Positions 21,186-32,593 of a stretch of 64,000 nucleotides of DNA are shown here, piece by piece. Source of the stretch: Heliocidaris tuberculata. Its lineage: Eukaryota; Echinodermata; Echinoidea; Camarodonta; Echinometridae. The stretch lies in assembly GCA_025618425.1 (NCBI GenBank), contig CM046846.1, positions 34,267,538 to 34,331,537 of the forward strand, given 5' to 3'. The position numbers and the translations under genes were made by a program. The notes under the pieces are model-generated. The model was given only the letters and a program-made list of their open reading frames with translations. It was not told the origin of the DNA and ran no database searches. The stretch's first letter is position 1; every line of letters starts with the position of its first letter.

Positions 21186-21830
21186 GGGAATTTAACATTA
21201 TTATTATTAAACAAAGAAGGAAAAATACAGAGCTTAAATTGTCTGTAGCAGGTATATCGGAATATGTAAGAACTAAACTTCAATCCATAATAAAACACAA
21301 AAATAATTGAGCAATGCAACCAACAATGCAAAGCAAATGGAAACTGCTCGTAGTCTGACCCCGCTGTGCCTGGGCGCCCACATCAGTGCTCCCGGCGGGA
21401 CTGCGCTCAGTCACATAGTCCCGCTGCATGCTACTCTCGGCATCTGACATTCAATTTTGAGGAGTGGAAAAAACAATGATAGTAAGTTCCGATTTCATTT
21501 ATATTCATCAGGTAGCAAGAAAAATGTATGAATTAACTCTTTTAATTAGTTTCAGAACTATTTTAACTCATCTTCAAGGAAGGTTACGATGGTAAAAATG
21601 ACACTGAACTTTGACTTGAAAAAAAATGCACTTTCACATGTCCGATTCTCAAAATTCGAAGTCGAGGTGAAAGGGAATTTTCCAAAGACCTAGTCAGCCA
21701 AAGCAAGCCAAATTCGGTGAGAAAACGCCGTTTCTATACGCAATCAAAGGGGTACCCTTCAGAGTAACTCGCACTGGGCGTGAAACAGCTGCTGGGATCA
21801 CGGAAACCAAGCCAGTGTGCGCGATAGTCA
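21186..21830 (+). repeat. Repeat Q, copy 1 (about 640 bp)
   Basis: Nearly identical to 30845-31482, from ATTTAACATTATTATTATT to GTGCGCGATAGTCACA. It includes a GC-rich middle (CTGGGCGCCCACA, CGGGACTGCGCTCAGTC). No inverted ends or A/B boxes were found, so the class is unknown. The high identity of the two copies suggests recent spread or duplication. Confidence 0.7.
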
Positions 21831-24600
21831 CATACCTATATATGGGCTTAGTTATGGCTAGTTATGAACTACACAGGCACGGTTAGATTAAATGAATAAA
21901 AAAATAATTTAATACTAGGCTAGGCTAGGCCTAACTTAGTCTTCCGGTCCGCTAGCATTTAATTAATGTTAATTACTACTACTGTAAGAGTCTGGTAGGC
22001 TAACGTTAAATATTTAGGTCCAACTTTGTTACTTAGTCTAGGCCTAAATAAATACATGTAGTAACACAAAACAGTATTAACAAACAGTTAAAAAGGGTCA
22101 AACGACATAAGTCATAATTATTTATGACAGTTTACACTCAAATGAAATTTTACCTGATATAACCGAACACGGTAGATAAAGTTTACCTGATAACTGAATA
22201 TAGGCTACTTCATGTTTCCAATCCTGGTCCTCGTCAATTAAAATCATTTTTTTTTTCCTTTCAATGGACACTAGGCTAGACATAGGTCGCCATGTTTTGA
22301 TTTCGAATGATGACGTGCGCGTTACCACGCGCATTAGCTAGTACGATTGCGCATGTTGAGAAACAGCAGCAGATCTACTGACCTACATCCAATTACATTT
22401 ACATAACCAACACGTCGTGTGTCCGGACAGGTCACTTTTAAACAGTAAATCGAACACAATTTAATGCAAATTGTCAAGAATCTTTGACAAGATAGGTTGA
22501 CAGAATTATTAATTGCAAATATTTACTGGGCTTAGTGTTACTTCATGCATATTTTGCAAAATTGACGGCTATTTTTTGTTCAGTGTCCGCCCCCCCCCCA
22601 CCCCCCTCACTTTTCTTTACATGGATTTATGAAAATTCTCGGGCTCGGCGTAGTTTCACTGTTGCCCGCGCCGTCCCACGTACTTGCCTTCCTATGAGCG
22701 CTGTTTCATCTGTGGTTCGAGCCGTGACGTAATCACTGTGCGAGAGTGCACTATAGGGGGCACGGACGCCCATTCATTTATGTGCCATTTTCATGTCATA
22801 TTTCTTAGATTTTCTTTTTGACTGCAGTTTTCTTGTTATAATGGTATACTTTTCTTGAAAATATAATATCTTCTTGTAATATTAAAATAAGTCACAACCG
22901 ACACACAGTTTTTTTCTTTCTTTCCTAACGTTCTGAATTTGGGCATCACAAGAGAATTTATTCCATTCACGTACATGTACGTGTAATAGTGGGCGACACT
23001 TTGCCCAGATAATCGGACACAGGTAGGTCAAAATGCCATTATGTAAAAAGCATCATCCTCATATCGAAAATTATTTGATTCATGTAAAAGTACTGGATAT
23101 TTCTGAGCTATTTCCCACTTTTTCGAGTCCAATTATAGTAGATATTCATGAATATTATTCATCATTCATTCGCAATAACGGGCAATTCATCGAAGCGCAA
23201 CACACCCTCACAGCACGCCGAGAGTGCGGGCTCCGGTCAGAGGCAACCTCTCGTTGACTCAGCTTCCCGGTTTAGCAAAGGAACACGGGAGAATTTTAGC
23301 TGTAAAAAATTATTTGTGCAACTTAACAGCTTTTTAAACGAATGACAAAATAACAAAAATATTTCTAATTATACTGCTCATGTTTTCATAACCATAGGAT
23401 CAGCAAAATTACGAATGCATTAAGCTGAATTGTTCCCCTTCACATTCGAAAAAGCACACGAAAGTAATGATCCGCCGACGGAGTGGGGCTGGCTTTTGAG
23501 GCAGACACCCTTGGCGTACGGTCTAATGGCGCTTCGATGAAAAGCAGTTTCTGCAGCTCGCTGTCTCAGATCAAAGTTTTTCTTGTCTGAAATATCTGTA
23601 GACATCGGACTTGAAAGTGGAAATAACATTTTAAGAATATTCTTCGAAAGAATATTCCATACCTTAAATTCGATATGAAGATGATTCCTCGGACATAATT
23701 ACTGATAACCAACCTGTCGCCGAATGTGGGAGCAAAATAGAAGAAAATTTCTTATTTTTCCATTAGATTTCATGCTCACTAGCTCTGCGAGAAAAACTGT
23801 GTATGAGAAACGGTTTGTGTTTACATAATTTACATATTCTGATTAATAATTACTCATTCAAGATAAATTCTAAAAAACTGCATTTTTAAAGTTTTGGTCC
23901 AAATTCCAGTACTTACTATTTTTTATGTAAATTACGTAATTATTTCAACATTTTGGGAGTGTTTTTCTGTGAATTATTTTGACGCTACGTAAGATTTTTA
24001 TCACATAATTTTGAGAGAGGCTGAAGATACATATTCAGTAGATGAATAAACATGAGATTTAGATTACCTATCGGGAGGTATGAATTTTGATTGGTTGATT
24101 TATCCTTACCATTTCTTTTTGTTTTTAATATTTTTGATCAGCTGTTTGATGACCCAACGCGCGCATATGCAAATGAGCAAAATGGCCGCGCGCACAGATG
24201 AGACGCAATGTAAGTACGTGGTCCCATCGCGGGAGTTACATGTACCAGAGGGAGACTACTGGCTGCTTGCCGTACGTGTCAAGAGAAATGATTCTAGGGA
24301 GCAAGGGGCAGTCGGAGGCATAATAGTAAAAAAACTATCATACTCTGAAAAGTATGACGTCACTAAACCTATTTTTCTCCCGGAGTAATTTCTTTTTCTG
24401 GTAGAATTATGATTAATCACATGAAGTGCTCTCGACCAATCCAAGAGCAAGGAATTTTTAATGAGGGATATAATGTAGTCTATACTAGTCTTGTAAAGAC
24501 CCATGGCCATGCCTACATTTTTGTGTTTGTTGCAAATAGCGAAATACCCTCTGCCTTTTGACTTTAGTTTTGGTCGCATTCACACCAGCCTCACTTATAC
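21831..24600. other. Single-copy-looking region without a recognised gene
   Basis: This 2.8 kb matches nothing else in the window and has no bounded transposon. A TAGGCTAGGCTAGGCCTA patch lies near 21910. At 24182 an ATG in a GCGCGC-rich context begins a frame to 24388, with a good splice donor (GTAAGT) at 24210; this could be a first exon but there is no supporting homology. The frame at 22122-22334 (minus) is likewise unrecognised. Confidence 0.4.
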
Positions 24601-24606
24601 ATGTAT

Positions 24607-24712
24607 GGAAGTAGATCCCATTACCGAACACTTTTCAGAAAATCAACCACAGCAAATAAAATCTCAAATGAATATCTGTCAAACTTACATGATGAATGCC
24701 TCTTATCTTATA
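24607..24712 (-). repeat. Fragment of family H
   Basis: GTAGATCCCATTACCGAACA, an ACTTTTCAGAAAATCAACC segment, then GAATATCTGTCAAACTTACA match the GGATCCACTACC end of family H in reverse. Only about 100 bp remain. Confidence 0.55.
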
Positions 24713-24771
24713 CATCTACAAGTACAACAAGCTTATCCGAAGATAACCTTGTACTTGTAGTCTACTCAGTA

Positions 24772-25731
24772 TAGTCAAGGATTGTAATTCTGAACAGATT
24801 GTATTACCGAACCAGTACAGTTAAAGGAAACCAAAACCCAAGGAGAGAATCAATGTTATTGGAAAGTGAGAATTCAGAGAAGCACTTTACAAAAAGTTTC
24901 ATTAAAATTGGTTAAAAAATGAGAGAGTTATGGAAGTTTGAAAAGTCTCGTTTTACTTTCTATGGGGATCCTCAAATTGGCAAAATTGCTTCGAAATGGC
25001 TGATTTTGTGAACAACTCTCCATTTGTTTTGTACACAGATTTTCAGATTTTCCCCATTATCTCTCGGGGTGCTCCTTGTCTCCTCCTGAACTCGACATAT
25101 GTGGTGTAAAATACATTTTCCCATTATATATGTTGAGCTCAGAAAGAGATTAACTGCACCTTGAAAGATAATGGGGAAAATCTGAAAATCTGTGTACAAA
25201 ACAAATGGAGAGTTGTTCACAAAATCAGCCATTTTGAAGCAATTTTGCCAATTTGAGGATCCCCATAGAAAGTAAAACGAGACTTTTCAAACTTCCATAA
25301 CTCTCTCATTTTTTAACCAATTTTAATGAAACTTTTTGTAAAGTGCTTCTCTAAATTTTCACTTTCCAATAACATTGATTCTCTCCTTGGGTTTTGGTTT
25401 CCTTTAAGCGCCTGAAATGGGTTTTCATACGCTTGGGATTACGCGTATGAAAACCACACTATTGAAACAAAGGTGTGTCTTTTTCCCATAGGTTTCACAC
25501 ATTCGGAAATACAGTACCTTTTTCAAGGGACCAAAACGCCGCGTCGTTGGGAAGGGGTTCACTCGGAAGGGAATATCGTATTAAATCTAGGTTGTCTTTT
25601 TAAAATTCCATCAACTTCTTTTTCTGTAGGACTTTGAGCATTCATTATGAAAGTTTGACAGATATTCGTTTCATATTTAATTTTCTATCGTTGATTTTCT
25701 GAAAAGTGTTTGGACACTGGATCAACCACCA
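24772..25731 (+). mobile_element. TA-flanked element family H, copy 2, split by a TTAA palindrome
   Basis: It begins TAGTCAAGGATTG and ends GGATCAACCACCA with TA on both sides (24770-24771, 25732-25733). Without the 583-bp insertion (24825-25407) it is 377 bp, matching the other two copies (379 and 383). The intact copy at 27671 has a single TTAA where this one has element plus duplicated TTAA. Confidence 0.82.
24825..25403. mobile_element. 579-bp near-perfect palindrome with TTAA target duplication (K)
   Basis: AGGAAACCAAAACCCAAGG at the left is mirrored by CCTTGGGTTTTGGTTTCCT at the right. The arms pair for about 240 bp almost without mismatch around a spacer near 25065-25167. TTAA flanks both sides. 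The copy of family H at 27671 gives the empty site. Transcription would give a very long hairpin. A Kolobok- or piggyBac-type TTAA MITE is likely; which is undecided. Confidence 0.88.
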
Positions 25732-25759
25732 TAACTAGCTATACGAGCTCTGTGGCTTA

Positions 25760-27619
25760 TAGGGCTGGGACTAAAAACCGGGTACCCGAGTCCCGCCCGA
25801 GAGCCTCGGGACCCGGGTCAAAATATTAGATAACCGATACCCGAAAATGAGTATTTAATTATCACCTATGTATGTACACGACAAGGCGGTAGATGAACGT
25901 CGAACAGCCATTTACTATTTACATGTAAAAAAAATCCATGTAGCGCTCTAGCGCACCATTGCAGTGATGCGCTTTTGATTCGTTCAACTCACTGTGAAAC
26001 ATAACCTTACACATTCGTATACACAGAGAGCAAAGCTCACTGCCGCTATTCGGAGACTGCTCATTGGTTCATTGAACCCATGACATAATTTGCATTTAGT
26101 GCCCTTCCCCCTTCTTTGCAGTGAACGATAAGTCTATGAGCGATTAACGGGCGTAAAGTTTACAAACTCATGCATATTCAACAGTCGCTCCACACTCGCA
26201 CGTGGCATCTCACAACTCGTACACTATTAAACAGGTATTTTTAACATCGACGATCACGATCTGACACTGTCACAATATCCTGAAACTTTAGCAAAGAAGT
26301 TACCAATTACTGAAATCAGATTAAGAGTACATGAACGATATATCCAAAATAATATCCTTCATTGTTCATGCGAAAGTGAAAAGCAAGGCTGTGAGAAGCA
26401 AAGGATGTCTACAGTGCGCGCGATTAACATTTTCATTCATAAAATTGGGCTTGTGACGTCATTTCATGAGCGGTCCGTTAATAACAAGTCATGACAAGTC
26501 ATATGCCAGCCAGCCAATGAAGGTATGCGCCTTTTTTTTTCCTTTTTTCTTTTTTCCTTTCATATACCGCGGCGGCATTGGGCGGAAAGGCGCTTTGTAT
26601 AAACAGATCGAATTTCAAAAGGGAACCGCATGTGTGTGTTAAAGGATGAAGTTGCAGTCGGACAGAGAAGAAAATGTTGGCTTGATGATTTTTTTTTGAT
26701 GAATGATGAGTTTGATGAATGATGATATTTGATGTCTGATGAAGATAATTGTTTTGATGATGTTACTATCTTGATAATGATGATATGATGATGATGTCTT
26801 TGATGATTATGATGATCGATGATGATATCAATGGTGCTACTGGCGAAGAGAGAGGACCCGGCATGTATTGATGATTTTATGTGTACTAGTAGTGGAACGT
26901 GTGTGTGAATTTCAATAATTGGCGGGTTGATCACACGTTGAGAATGAAACTGTCGGTGAGATGATGACCGCGTGCGTGAGGACTCGCAATGTGTATAATT
27001 AGAGTATGAGGAGTGTAGATACTACAGAAAGCTCGCCATTTTCGCCAGGCAAATCAATACTCCGTGTGAACAGTGAAGTTTGTGTACAAAGTGAGTAAGT
27101 GACTCGATCTCTACGATCACGATGTCAAAATTCCCAAGAGCTGCCCGTACAAAATTATTAAGAATCATCATGATCATCGTCTCAAACGAGTTTTTCTTCA
27201 TAAGATTTCTTTGTATTCCCCTTCCTTTTTTATAAGTACATGTACATTCATGTATTTTGGATAAACATGTGCGAGGGACTGTTGACCGTGCGTGACTACC
27301 TAAGGCGCTGGCGCGCTGGCATGATTAGACGGTAGACAATTTCTACAGATTAGATTTAGGCGGCTTATGCCTATCCTGTCTTGCGCCCACGCGATTTCCT
27401 CCGCCTGTTTTGTTGTTGTTGTTGTTTTTGTTTTTGTTTTTTCCTCGAATGGTTTATTTCAGTTGCCAAACACAAAGGAGTTTTCCCACAGTGTTTGTAG
27501 CTTCTTAGGGGTAAATATTGGCTTGTAATTCGTGTTATATCATTTTCGGGTAACCGGGAACCCGCCCGAAAAATAGTCGGGTTCCCAAATTGAAAAAATA
27601 CCCGAAACTCCCACCCCGA
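25760..27619. mobile_element. 1.86-kb hAT-like element with unique cargo
   Basis: Left end TAGGGCTGGGACT, with an ACCGGGTACCCG segment, and right end CGAAACTCCCACCCCGA are inverted. GTGGCTTA flanks exactly (25752-25759, 27620-27627), an 8-bp hAT duplication placed inside the P palindrome arm. The interior matches nothing else here. It has a CG-containing region, TGACGTCA at about 26455, and an ATGATG-rich stretch (26690-26840) that creates a 124-codon minus-strand frame of doubtful meaning. No transposase recognised; the cargo could be captured genomic DNA. Confidence 0.78.
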
Positions 27620-27670
27620 GTGGCTTATCAATCTGGTACTGGCCACAGAGCTATACAGCCCATGCCTATA

Positions 27671-28053
27671 TAGTCAAGGATTGTATTTCCGAACAGATTG
27701 TATTACCGAACGTGTATAGTTAAGCGCCTAAAATGGGTTTTCATACGCGTGGGATTACGCGTATGAAAACCACACTATTGATCAAAGGTTGTGTCTTTTT
27801 CCCATAGGTTTCACACGTTGGGAAATAGAGTACATTTTTCAAGGGAGCAAAATGCCGCTAAGTTGGGAAGGGGTTCACTTGGAAGGGAATATCGTTATAA
27901 ATCTACATGTACGTTGTCTTTTTAAAATTCCATCAACTTCTTTTTCTGTAGGACTTTGAGCATTCATTATGTAAGTTTGACAGATATTCGTTTGATATTT
28001 TATTTGCTATCGTTGATTTTCTGAAAAGTGTTCGGACACTGGATCCACTACCA
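27671..28053 (+). mobile_element. TA-flanked element family H, copy 3 (383 bp)
   Basis: Uninterrupted copy from TAGTCAAGGATTG to GGATCCACTACCA. The other P copies read CCTATACTGTG at this place, so the empty site is known and the duplication is TA. Internal hairpin TTTTCATACGCGTGGGATT / ACGCGTATGAAAA at about 27738-27770. Confidence 0.85.
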
Positions 28054-28905
28054 TACTGTGTGTGGAGGAGGATATCAACCAAAAAATCTAGATCTAAATA
28101 TCACCATTTCCCACATACTGTGAGCCATGCAAACCACCCTCGGAGTTTAAGGGGTTACCTTCCAGGATCAACTAAGATTGTAAAAATTGAATGAATAAAA
28201 AAGAAAAAAAGCCACAAAATCGGCAGGTGTGATCGGGTTTTTTTTACCTTTCATGTGTAACTTGTATATATGGGACTACACCAATCTTACCTTGCATGTG
28301 TAGTCCCATATATACAAGTTACAAGTGCAAGGTAAAAAAAACCCGATCACACCTGCCGATTTTGTGGCTTTTTTTCTTTTTTATTCATTCAATTTTTACA
28401 ATCTCAGTTGATCCTAGAAGGTAACCCCTTTAGCAAACTCCGAGGGTGGTTTGCATGGCTCACAGTATGTGGGAAATGGTGATATTTAGATCTAGATTTT
28501 TTGGTTGATATCCTCCTCCACACACAGTATAGGCATGGGCTGTATAGCTCTGTGGCCAGTACCAGATTGATAAGCCACAGAGCTCGTATAGCTACTCAGT
28601 ATTTCACTTATACATGTACAAGCTGCCTTGTCTAGGTATGTGACAAAAAAAAATTAAAATTGTGGAATTACATTGTAATAATATCATTGGAAAGGGCTTG
28701 AAAAAACATTCAAAATGGTATATAAACCATAGCTCTAGGACAAATATTAAGCAAGTTATGATTTTTTAAATATTAGAAATCTGGTTTAAATATCGCCATT
28801 GATTTACCATTGAGACCTCTCAAAATCTGTGACCGATCATGACCAATTTAAAGGATGGTCTTATCAAAAATGTAAAATCATTCACTTTTCTAGATCAAAC
28901 CTTAA

Positions 28906-29313
28906 CCCTTTCATGACAGGAATTATTTAAGGGGTAAATTGATTACATTTTGTTCTTCAAATTGGCAACAATAATATTTTTCTTTTAGTGCTACACGGTT
29001 CTAACAAAATGTAATGTCTTTGAAAACAATATGCATCATTAGAAGCTTAGTCGAAAGTTGAAAAAAAATTGCTAATTTTGATAAAAACAGTGATTTTGAA
29101 CCTCTCAATGTGTTGCCAATTTAAGGATTTTCAAGCTTATTCTCCTTTTAAAAATTCCTTGCATCAAACGCAATATGGTAATGCAACAAAAATGGAAACA
29201 ATGTGTGCAGATATTTTTGCTCTTTCTACTCATGCATCTGGTATATTTTTTAGAGCTCTGAATCAAAAGTTATTGAGCCAAACCACAAAATGTGGTCAAT
29301 TGCCTTGAAAGGG
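28906..29313 (+). mobile_element. 408-bp TTAA MITE, piggyBac-like, copy 2
   Basis: CCCTTTCATGACAGGAATT at the left and GCCTTGAAAGGG at the right; TTAA on both sides exactly (28902-28905, 29314-29317). Same length as the copy at 18652. The 79-codon frame inside is not conserved in the other copies. Confidence 0.9.
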
Positions 29314-29317
29314 TTAA

Positions 29318-29879
29318 GGAAAGAATATGTGATACGGAAAGAAACTCAATAATTTATTATTTGATTAATGTATAGACCCTTCAGTAATTATCAATTAGCA
29401 TATCAATTAGTTAATTATTTGTTAATGAGCTCACTGCTGCATACAGACAAATTTCCGTTATTTCCTTATTATTTGGTATATTTTGATGGGATTTTCACCA
29501 AGTCATAGAGCATACATTACAAAAATAATAATTTGTAATTCAGTTGTAATTAATTAACAACTCATTAGAAAATTAATCGGTAGATTTAATTGGTAGATTA
29601 ATCACTTGTTAAAGAATTGCAACAGGAAAAATCCTGTAACTTCATTAACATTTGGAAGATTTTGATTTGTATTCAACAGCATCGAAAAGCAGAGTTCTCT
29701 AGCAACTTTCATGTTATCATTGTACATGTCACTTGTAAACAAAATTTGTACCTTTTAGTGTATACATGTAATATAACAAGATATTCTGTTTCTATGTCAA
29801 TTTCTGTATTTTGTTATCAATATGAGTAATAATAAAATCACTTGGAATTCAACATAAAATTGAGTACGAGCACATTCTT
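29318..29879. other. AT-rich spacer
   Basis: Only AATTAATT-rich sequence is seen, with no element or gene recognised. Confidence 0.5.
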
Positions 29880-29883
29880 TTAA

Positions 29884-30461
29884 AGGGAAATCCAACCTTA
29901 ATAGCAAGTTGCTTTGAAAGAAAGAGGAAAAATCAGAGAAGCAGATTGGTGAAAGTTTGAACGAAATCAGACAAGCAATAAGAAAGTTATGAATTTTTAA
30001 AAGTTGTAATCACTATGCATATGGGAATTTCAAATTCGCCGAATAGGTAATGTCACTGTGATGTAGCTGTGGACAACTCCCCCATTCGCTCTAACACACA
30101 AAATGACTAAAATGTCACTTTTTTTCAAAATGCATTACTCAGTAGGATCTTTTCGTTCATGAGGACCTATAGCAATATCTCCAATATATTTTGAGTACTG
30201 CCCCGAGGGTGAAGTGCCTTGAAGAAAACCGCAAATTAATGATATTTTTGTGTATGACAAACGGGAGAGTTGTCCACAAAAATGTCACAATTGACTCCAC
30301 AAATTGCCAATGTGAGGTTCGCATAGATTTAGTGATTTTATTTTTTAAACATCTATAACTTTCTTAGTCCTTGTCCGATTTCTTTCCAACTTTCACCATC
30401 CTGTTTTTCTTATTTTTCTGCTTTCACACAAATCATCTTATTACCAAGGTTGGATTGCCCT
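29884..30461. mobile_element. TTAA palindromic element E, copy 1 (578 bp)
   Basis: AGGGAAATCCAACCTTAATA starts the left arm, and the right ends CAAGGTTGGATTGCCCT; TTAA lies on both sides. The arms carry GAAAGTTTGAACGAAAT and its inverse ATTTCTTTCCAACTTTC. It is about 90% like the copy at 31512. Non-coding. Confidence 0.85.
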
Positions 30462-30591
30462 TTAAGTTAGCACAGCTCACAGGCACTTTTTTTTTTTGGT
30501 GGGGGTCCATCACCTACATGTAAATTACATCCTTCCCAATTTACCCAACAAGCAAAAAAACAAACAAAAAAAACCACACCCACTGATAGTT

Positions 30592-30672
30592 TGAAAATTG
30601 TTATTAATATTCTGGCAAGGAGCATCTCATATGAGATGCAAGAATATTAATTACAATTTTTGAAACTCTCAG
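30592..30672. repeat. Small palindrome
   Basis: TTGAAAATTGTTATTAATAT at the left and ATATTAATTACAATTTTTG at the right pair, around CATCTCATATGAGATG. Possibly a tiny MITE; no duplication evident. Confidence 0.5.
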
Positions 30673-30703
30673 AGGGGGTGGTGCTTGGGGTGCTGATGCT
30701 GGT

Positions 30704-30797
30704 GGAGTGATCACCCCCAATGAAATCCCCATCTATTCTATGATCTTATTGGAGTGATCACCCCCAATGAAATCCCCATCTATTCTATGATCTTATT
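30704..30797 (+). repeat. Tandem duplication of 47 bp
   Basis: Two identical units begin GGAGTGATCACCCCC and end ATGATCTTATT. Their identity points to a recent slip or duplication. Confidence 0.85.
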
Positions 30798-30844
30798 TAT
30801 TCTGTTTCACATACTTTTCATGTCATGGTATTTTTAGATCTATT

Positions 30845-31482
30845 TAACATTATTATTATTAAACAAAGAAGGAAAAATACAGAGCTTAAATTGTCTGTAG
30901 CAGGTATATCGGAATATGTAAGAACTAAACTTCAATCCATAATAAAACACAAAAATAATTGAGCAATGCAACCAACAATGCAAAGCAAATGGAAACTGCT
31001 CGTAGTCTGACCCCGCTGTGCCTGGGCGCCCACACCAGTGCTCCCAGCGGGACTGCGCTCAGTCACATAGTCCCGCTGCATGCTACTCTCGGCATCTGAC
31101 ATTCAATTTTGAGGAGTGGAAAAAACAATGATAATAAGTTCCGATTTCATTTATAATCATCAGGTAGCAAGAAAAATGTATGAATTAATTCTTTTAATTA
31201 GTTTCAGAACTATTTTAACTCATCATCAAGGAAGGTTATAGTAAAAATGACACTGAACTTTGACTTGAAAAAAAAATGCACTTTCACCTGTCCGATTCTC
31301 AAAATTCGAAGTCGAGGTGAAAGGGAATTTTCCAAAGACGTAATCAGCCAAAGCAAGCCAAATTTGGCGAGAAAATGCCGTTTCTATACGCAATCAAAGA
31401 GGTACCCTTCAGAGTAACTCGCACTGGGCGTGAAACAGCTGCCGGGATCACTGAAACCAAGCCAGTGTGCGCGATAGTCACA
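30845..31482 (+). repeat. Repeat Q, copy 2
   Basis: Same content and orientation as 21186-21830, with only a few substitutions and a 3-base deletion near 31230. Flanks differ entirely, so it is a dispersed repeat of about 640 bp, class unknown. Confidence 0.7.
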
Positions 31483-31511
31483 GACTAGCTTTTACAGGCG
31501 AATAGGCTTAA

Positions 31512-32095
31512 AGGGAAATCCAACCTTTATAGCAAGTTGCTTTGAAAGAAAGAGGAAAAATCAGAGAAGCAGATTGGTGAAAGTTTGAACGAAATCGGAC
31601 AAGCAATAAGAAAGTTGTGAATTTTTGAAAGTTGTAATCACTATGCATATGGGAATCTCAAATTGGCCGAATAGGTAATGTCACTGTGATGTAGCTGTGG
31701 ACAACTTTCCCATTGGCTCTAACACACAAAATGACTAAAATGTCACTTTTTTTCAAAATGCATTACTCAGTAGGATCTTTTCGTTCATGAGGACCTATAA
31801 CAATATGCTATCTCCAATATATTTTGATTACTGCCCCGAGGGTAAAAGCGCCTCGAAGAAAACCGCAAATTACTGATATTTTTGTGTACGACAAATGGGA
31901 GAGTTGTCCACAAGAATGTCACAATTGACTCACCAAATTGCCAATTTGAGATTCCCATAGATGTAGTGATCTCATTTTTCAAACATCCATAACTTTCTTA
32001 GTCCTTGTCCGATTTCTTTCAAACTTTCACCATCCTGTTTTTCTTATTTTTCTGCTTTCACACAAATCATCTTATTACCAAGGTTGGATTGCCCT
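31512..32095. mobile_element. TTAA palindromic element E, copy 2 (584 bp)
   Basis: AGGGAAATCCAACCTTTATA to CCAAGGTTGGATTGCCCT with TTAA at both ends (31508-31511, 32096-32099). Closely matches 29884-30461. The 65-codon minus frame inside is a by-product of the palindrome. Confidence 0.87.
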
Positions 32096-32123
32096 TTAAC
32101 TTCAATAGATTTTTTGTGTGTAT

Positions 32124-32370
32124 CAGTGGGTGAATTCAAGTTTGGTGTTGAAAGCTGGTGTTGGTGTTAGGGCAAAACTAGTACCAGCCACAACACCGAA
32201 CCTGAAATGAAGCTGGTGCTGGGATTGACTTCACTAGGTATTGAGCTATCAATAATGTGATTGGTATTATTTTTATAAACCCGAATTTGGTGTTGGGGCT
32301 AGAATAAGCAGCCCAATTCACGCTCTCAACACCAACACCAACACCAACACCGAACTTGAAATCACCCAGT
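32124..32370. mobile_element. Small MITE with AGTGGGTGAATTCAAGTT ends
   Basis: The left AGTGGGTGAATTCAAGTT is inverted at the right as AACTTGAAATCACCCAGT. Inside are runs of GGTGTT / AACACC on either side, so the whole folds back. Target duplication unclear. Confidence 0.6.
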
Positions 32371-32593
32371 CTAGATGATTGATAGATCATTCATACATGA
32401 GAGGAAAATAATTATTTAAAATTTCACTTTCAATTTGGAATCCCCAAATTTGTGGCACAGTAAGAGTTGAAGAGTCCCTGAATCAGGTAATCTAGCAAAT
32501 TTAAGAAAATTAAATCTTGCTTAGAGCAATTTTGTTGTCTGTTTTTGACTGCTGCAACAGTGATTGTTGGACACAGTCCCACATAGGCAAGGG

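Larger units (their letters stand above)
25734..28593. mobile_element. Palindromic family P, complete copy, with two nested insertions
   Basis: The left arm starts ACTAGCTATACGAGCTC, the right arm ends GAGCTCGTATAGCT, and the arms pair through to a centre near 28290. ACTCAGTA flanks outside (24764-24771 before the adjacent H copy, and 28594-28601). Removing the hAT-like 25760-27619 and family H 27671-28053 leaves about 600 bp. The arms are almost identical, so the palindrome is recent or maintained by gene conversion. An 8-10-bp duplication fits hAT or Mutator-like foldback elements. Confidence 0.75.

Noticed and set aside
26560..26934. 124-codon minus frame rich in H, I and S
   Set aside because: Mostly a translation of the ATGATG-type repeat inside the hAT-like cargo; no motif found.
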